Assembly (NCBI GenBank): GCA_964655065.1
Contig: CAZZLC010000006.1
Coordinates: 1-64,000, forward strand
DNA length: 64,000 bases
Origin: DRPG01 sp964655065
Lineage (GTDB): Bacteria; Myxococcota_A; UBA796; GCA-2862545
Direction: 5' to 3'
The translations under genes were made by a program, and so were the position numbers. Below are positions 61,458 through 64,000 of this stretch, in pieces. The notes below the pieces were generated by a model. It saw only the letters and a program-made list of their open reading frames with translations, had not been told where the DNA came from and ran no database searches. Numbering within the stretch: position 1 is the stretch's first letter; every line of letters starts with the position of its first letter.

Positions 61458-61787
61458 GGTGCCTCCTTCCTTGGCGGCCCCAAGGGGACGACACGAGAGT
61501 TTGAGTCACCAGGGTGGAAATGGCAACTCCGAGCCCCGAGGTCGAACCGGCGCCCCCTTCGTCCTATCGGCCCTCACAGGACCCGGACAAGGGAACACGC
61601 TCGCACTGCGTGCCCCCCGGGGCGCGCTTCCGCGAGGTTTCGAGGGAATGCACCGATTCACGGGAGAGTCTGTTCGCGAAGACCAGGGTCGACGGGCACA
61701 GTAGTCCGGTGTCGCAAATCCGGGGTCCGCGATCGTGAATCCGGGGGGCGGTCCGACCGGTAGTCTGGCGGCGAGGAGGGTGCCGTA
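61458..61787. other. Intergenic region between the kinase-ATPase and a membrane protein (no gene recognised)
   Basis: A 330-base divergent intergenic region, long for this window. A 74-codon frame on the plus strand (61514-61738) has poor codon bias and no family resemblance, so I do not call it. I saw no tRNA cloverleaf. The only ordered element found is the 9-base direct repeat described separately. Confidence 0.6.
61717..61746 (+). promoter_or_regulatory. Direct repeat AATCCGGGG x2, 21 bases apart
   Basis: AATCCGGGG occurs at 61717-61725 and 61738-61746, exactly two helical turns apart, the spacing expected for an activator dimer. The second copy lies at the -35 distance from TAGTCT (61761-61766), a weak -10, ahead of the GTG at 61788. 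Confidence 0.35.
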
Positions 61788-63758
61788 GTGGCCTCGCTAC
61801 CCCGCTTTCGACTCTCGCGGCTCCTGACCATCCCCATTCGGCTCGGGTTTCTGCTGCTCGCGGTGATCGGTGCCCTGAGCTTGCTCGCCGTGGGCCCCCT
61901 GGCGATTGCCTGGAGCCACGTGGACCCCGGGTACCACCTACTGACCATCGGCATCGTCGTGCTGATCCACTTCCTCGCCGGGCGAGCCTACGGCGGGCAG
62001 GTGAAGCGGCTGATGGCCGACCGCGTCCAGCGACGCACCACGGGCAACGTCGGGTGGGGGCCCAAGACCTCGGTGACCGACGTCCGGTTGGTCGTGCACC
62101 AGGCCGAGATGCTCACGACAAAGCCGGGCTCGCGGAGGGCGCAGGCGTCCTATCGCCGGCTCATGAACCGCCGGGGAGCCGTGTTCACCTGGAGCGTCGT
62201 GCTGGGAGTGCTCTTCGCGAACCTCGCCCGGGCCCTGGACTGGGCGACCCGCACCGACGTCGAGCTGCCCTGGGTGGAGATCGGGTTCGCGGTTGCCTCT
62301 GCGGCGTTCGTGCTCTGGCTCGTCTTCGCGGCGTACCGGCGCCGGGGGACGGTGTCCGTCGTCGCGGCGAGCCTCTTCGGGGTGTGGAGCCACGGTCTCG
62401 TGTTGTTCGTCGATTTCGGTCGGCAGCACGAGCACGTCGGGGTCGACCTGCCGTGGGACTGGCTGCCCCTCGGAACCTACTTCGTCACCATCGGGATCGG
62501 ATGGGGGATCGGGTGGGCACTCGATGCCTGGCAGCGCCGGAGGTTCGGGGGATGGCGACTGCTCGTGCTGCGGACGTTCGGCTTCCAGCGCCAGACCGAA
62601 TCCCTGTTCGCCCACGTTGCAGGCCGCTGGTCGTCGCTCGGACCTTTCGCGACCATCATCGACCCGAGCTACGCCCGCTTCCGCTTCCGCCGACGGCGCC
62701 GTCTGCTGCTGCTCACGATGGCTGCCATCCTCGCGACGCCGTTCGCCCTGCTGCTCGCCGATGCCAGCCGTCGCACGAAGGTCGATGCGGCCGAGGCCTG
62801 GAGCTGGGTCGAGGGGCTGGGCAGTGCGGCGATGGCACTGCCCGAGACCCTCGGGACCCGGCCGCCCGCCGACATCCTCGACCAGGTACCGCTGGAGACG
62901 GTTTTGCAGACGTCTTCGGCGCTGGCCCTCTACTACGGCGTCTTTCTGCTCGGGCTGCTGGCGTGGGCCACCTGGCGGCTGCGCGCCACCGCGACCCAGT
63001 CCGTCGACGCGGTGCGCTATCGCCTCGCGCTCGAGCGCTCGGCCACGTCGCTGCTGTCCTACCCGTCCTTCGAGCTCGCGTGCTTCGACAACGTGTGGCT
63101 CGCCACCGTCAAGGAGCTCGTGCCGTGGGCCGACGTCGTCCTGTTCGACCTGCGGGGCTACCACCCGGGCCGCGAGGGCTGTGATCTCGAGCTGCAGCAA
63201 CTGGTGGATCGCGCCGACTTCCGTCGCGTCGTCTTCCTCGCCGACCCGTCCACCGACCTCGCCCACTTCGAGCAGGTGGTGAAGGCAGCTGCCCGCACGG
63301 TCGACGCGGAGTCGCCGGCGGCCCGCGCGCTGTCCGTCGTGCTCACCGTGTTCGTGTCCGATCGGGTGGGCCGTGAGATTCGCGAGGACCTCCCTTCAAT
63401 CTTTGGGCTTCTCGCCCGGATCACCACCCTCGATCGCGTGCCGCGTCGTCGGGCATCCTGGCGCACCCGGATGGTGCTCGGCATCGAGTCGCTCACCGTG
63501 ATGGGCTGGGTGCTCCTGCTCGCCTTCACGCCGCTCCTCTTCGTGGGCGCGGTGCGCGACCGGGCGACGTGGTCCGACGCGTGGGGCTTGTTCGCCGCGT
63601 CGGTCCTCCTGTTGATGACGAGCTACCGCATGCAGGACCTCATGCTCCGGCAGGGGGATCTCACCGGGTTCTGGAAGCCGAGCCTGTGGCTCCGGAGCCT
63701 CGAGGCGATGCTGTTCCTGCTGGCTGCGACCTGGGCCACGACCTGGGCGTTCGGCTGA
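61788..63758 (+). CDS. Polytopic membrane protein with soluble domains, unknown
   Basis: A 656-residue protein with roughly ten or eleven transmembrane helices in three groups: six at the N-terminus (about 15-260), two in the middle (about 305-325 and 375-400) and three at the C-terminus. Two soluble segments lie between: LRTFGFQRQTESLFAHVAGRWSSLGP (about 262-295) and a ~150-residue region with WADVVLFDLRGYHPGREGCDLELQQLVDRADFRRVVFLADPSTD. These phrases recall TIR-like or Rossmann-like domains seen in uncharacterised bacterial membrane proteins. GTG 61788 follows GGAGG by eight bases. Confidence 0.75.
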   Translation: MASLPRFRLSRLLTIPIRLGFLLLAVIGALSLLAVGPLAIAWSHVDPGYHLLTIGIVVLIHFLAGRAYGGQVKRLMADRVQRRTTGNVGWGPKTSVTDVRLVVHQAEMLTTKPGSRRAQASYRRLMNRRGAVFTWSVVLGVLFANLARALDWATRTDVELPWVEIGFAVASAAFVLWLVFAAYRRRGTVSVVAASLFGVWSHGLVLFVDFGRQHEHVGVDLPWDWLPLGTYFVTIGIGWGIGWALDAWQRRRFGGWRLLVLRTFGFQRQTESLFAHVAGRWSSLGPFATIIDPSYARFRFRRRRRLLLLTMAAILATPFALLLADASRRTKVDAAEAWSWVEGLGSAAMALPETLGTRPPADILDQVPLETVLQTSSALALYYGVFLLGLLAWATWRLRATATQSVDAVRYRLALERSATSLLSYPSFELACFDNVWLATVKELVPWADVVLFDLRGYHPGREGCDLELQQLVDRADFRRVVFLADPSTDLAHFEQVVKAAARTVDAESPAARALSVVLTVFVSDRVGREIREDLPSIFGLLARITTLDRVPRRRASWRTRMVLGIESLTVMGWVLLLAFTPLLFVGAVRDRATWSDAWGLFAASVLLLMTSYRMQDLMLRQGDLTGFWKPSLWLRSLEAMLFLLAATWATTWAFG

Positions 63759-63854
63759 GCAGCCGCGTCGCCCGGCCCGGATCACGGGTGGGACGGTGGC
63801 CGAGGCGTGCTCGATACGTGCCGGATCGCGACCGGACTCTCACAGGAGGCGCAC

Positions 63855-64000
63855 GTGTACTACCGCATGCTCGGCAACACCGGGCTCCAGGTCTCGATTC
63901 TGTCCTACGGCTTCTGGGCCACCTTCGGCGTGAAGCAAGGCCTCACCGAGGCCGAGGGCGTCGCGGCCGCCAAGGAGATCCTGCACCTGGCACGCGAGGC
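63855..64000 (+). CDS. Aldo/keto reductase, 5' part only
   Basis: The gene runs off the window. GTG 63855 follows AGGAGG (63844-63849). The 48 visible residues, MYYRMLGNTGLQVSILSYGFW then TEAEGVAAAKEIL, match the first strand and helix of aldo/keto reductases of the potassium-channel beta-subunit/YdhF-like branch. The active-site Tyr, Lys and His lie outside the window. Confidence 0.85.
   Translation, partial: MYYRMLGNTGLQVSILSYGFWATFGVKQGLTEAEGVAAAKEILHLARE

Noticed and set aside
61514..61738. 74-codon plus-strand frame in the long intergenic gap
   Set aside because: Codon third positions are not strongly G/C biased, unlike every real gene here, and no motif or family resemblance was seen.

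Overview
GC-rich chromosomal DNA (codon third positions almost all G or C) from a Gram-negative bacterium. The mix of CarD, two Hanks-type Ser/Thr kinases (one fused to an ATPase/TPR module), HDOD and FHA-GGDEF signalling proteins, many lipoproteins with acidic spacers, TSP3-repeat outer-membrane proteins, TonB and OmpA systems suggests a myxobacterium-like lineage (Myxococcota or another former deltaproteobacterium). This is inferred from gene content only. I found no rRNA, tRNA, CRISPR array, intact insertion sequence or prophage. Genes are packed tightly: many same-strand neighbours overlap by 4 bases (ATGA, GTGA or TTGA), and several convergent pairs overlap or abut at their stops.

Layout. 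1-5.5 kb: end of a YgiQ-type radical SAM gene, ATP sulfurylase (sat), a transmembrane Ser/Thr kinase and a lipoprotein. 5.5-9.2 kb (minus): START-domain protein, GHL10-type glycosidase-like lipoprotein, OmpA/TSP3 porin-like protein. 9.4-16.2 kb: YqeY-quinone oxidoreductase pair, a minus-strand TatD operon, CarD, an M23 peptidase and an FHA-diguanylate cyclase. 16.2-20.4 kb: a TIGR02996-like microprotein overlapping a solitary N6-adenine DNA methyltransferase, two membrane coiled-coil proteins, a TetR regulator. 20.4-23.4 kb (minus): FkbM methyltransferase, a probable beta-propeller and a Bpt/ATE-like aminoacyl-tRNA-protein transferase. 23.6 kb: a zinc-independent bL36 gene. 23.7-27.2 kb (minus): a HmuY / TonB receptor / HmuY haem- or iron-uptake operon behind a promoter that overlaps a perfect 19-bp palindrome. 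27.3-34.6 kb (minus): a cysteine-less transhydrogenase-like flavoprotein with an HDOD protein, a barrel-like protein, a degenerate RAYT-derived gene, Nudix hydrolase and a TSP3/beta-barrel fusion. 34.7-42.4 kb (plus): a huge DUF3857/TPR-like protein, a membrane protein-M23 peptidase-Dnmt2 operon and an MscS channel. 42.4-47.9 kb: RlmD/TrmA-type rRNA methyltransferase, an ABC-class ATPase with a frameshift at a G8 tract, a PstS-OmpA fusion, bacterioferritin and a zinc-ribbon protein. 48-51.3 kb (plus): a methyltransferase followed by the most unusual gene of the window, a 705-residue protein colinear by eye with RNA polymerase beta' but lacking the zinc-binding cysteines and the NADFDGD catalytic motif. 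51.3-64 kb: arylsulfotransferase-like lipoprotein, M28 peptidase/PDZ/propeller lipoprotein, TusA-like protein, lipase-like hydrolase with an orphan groES, the kinase-ATPase-TPR giant (apparently starting at ATC), a polytopic membrane protein and the start of an aldo/keto reductase.

The recurring theme is families kept without their catalytic residues: RpoC-like, RAYT-like, transglutaminase-like, SthA-like and Bpt-like. The RpoC-like gene is my lead candidate for an undescribed system. All family assignments are by eye from motifs and fold-order resemblance; no database search was run.
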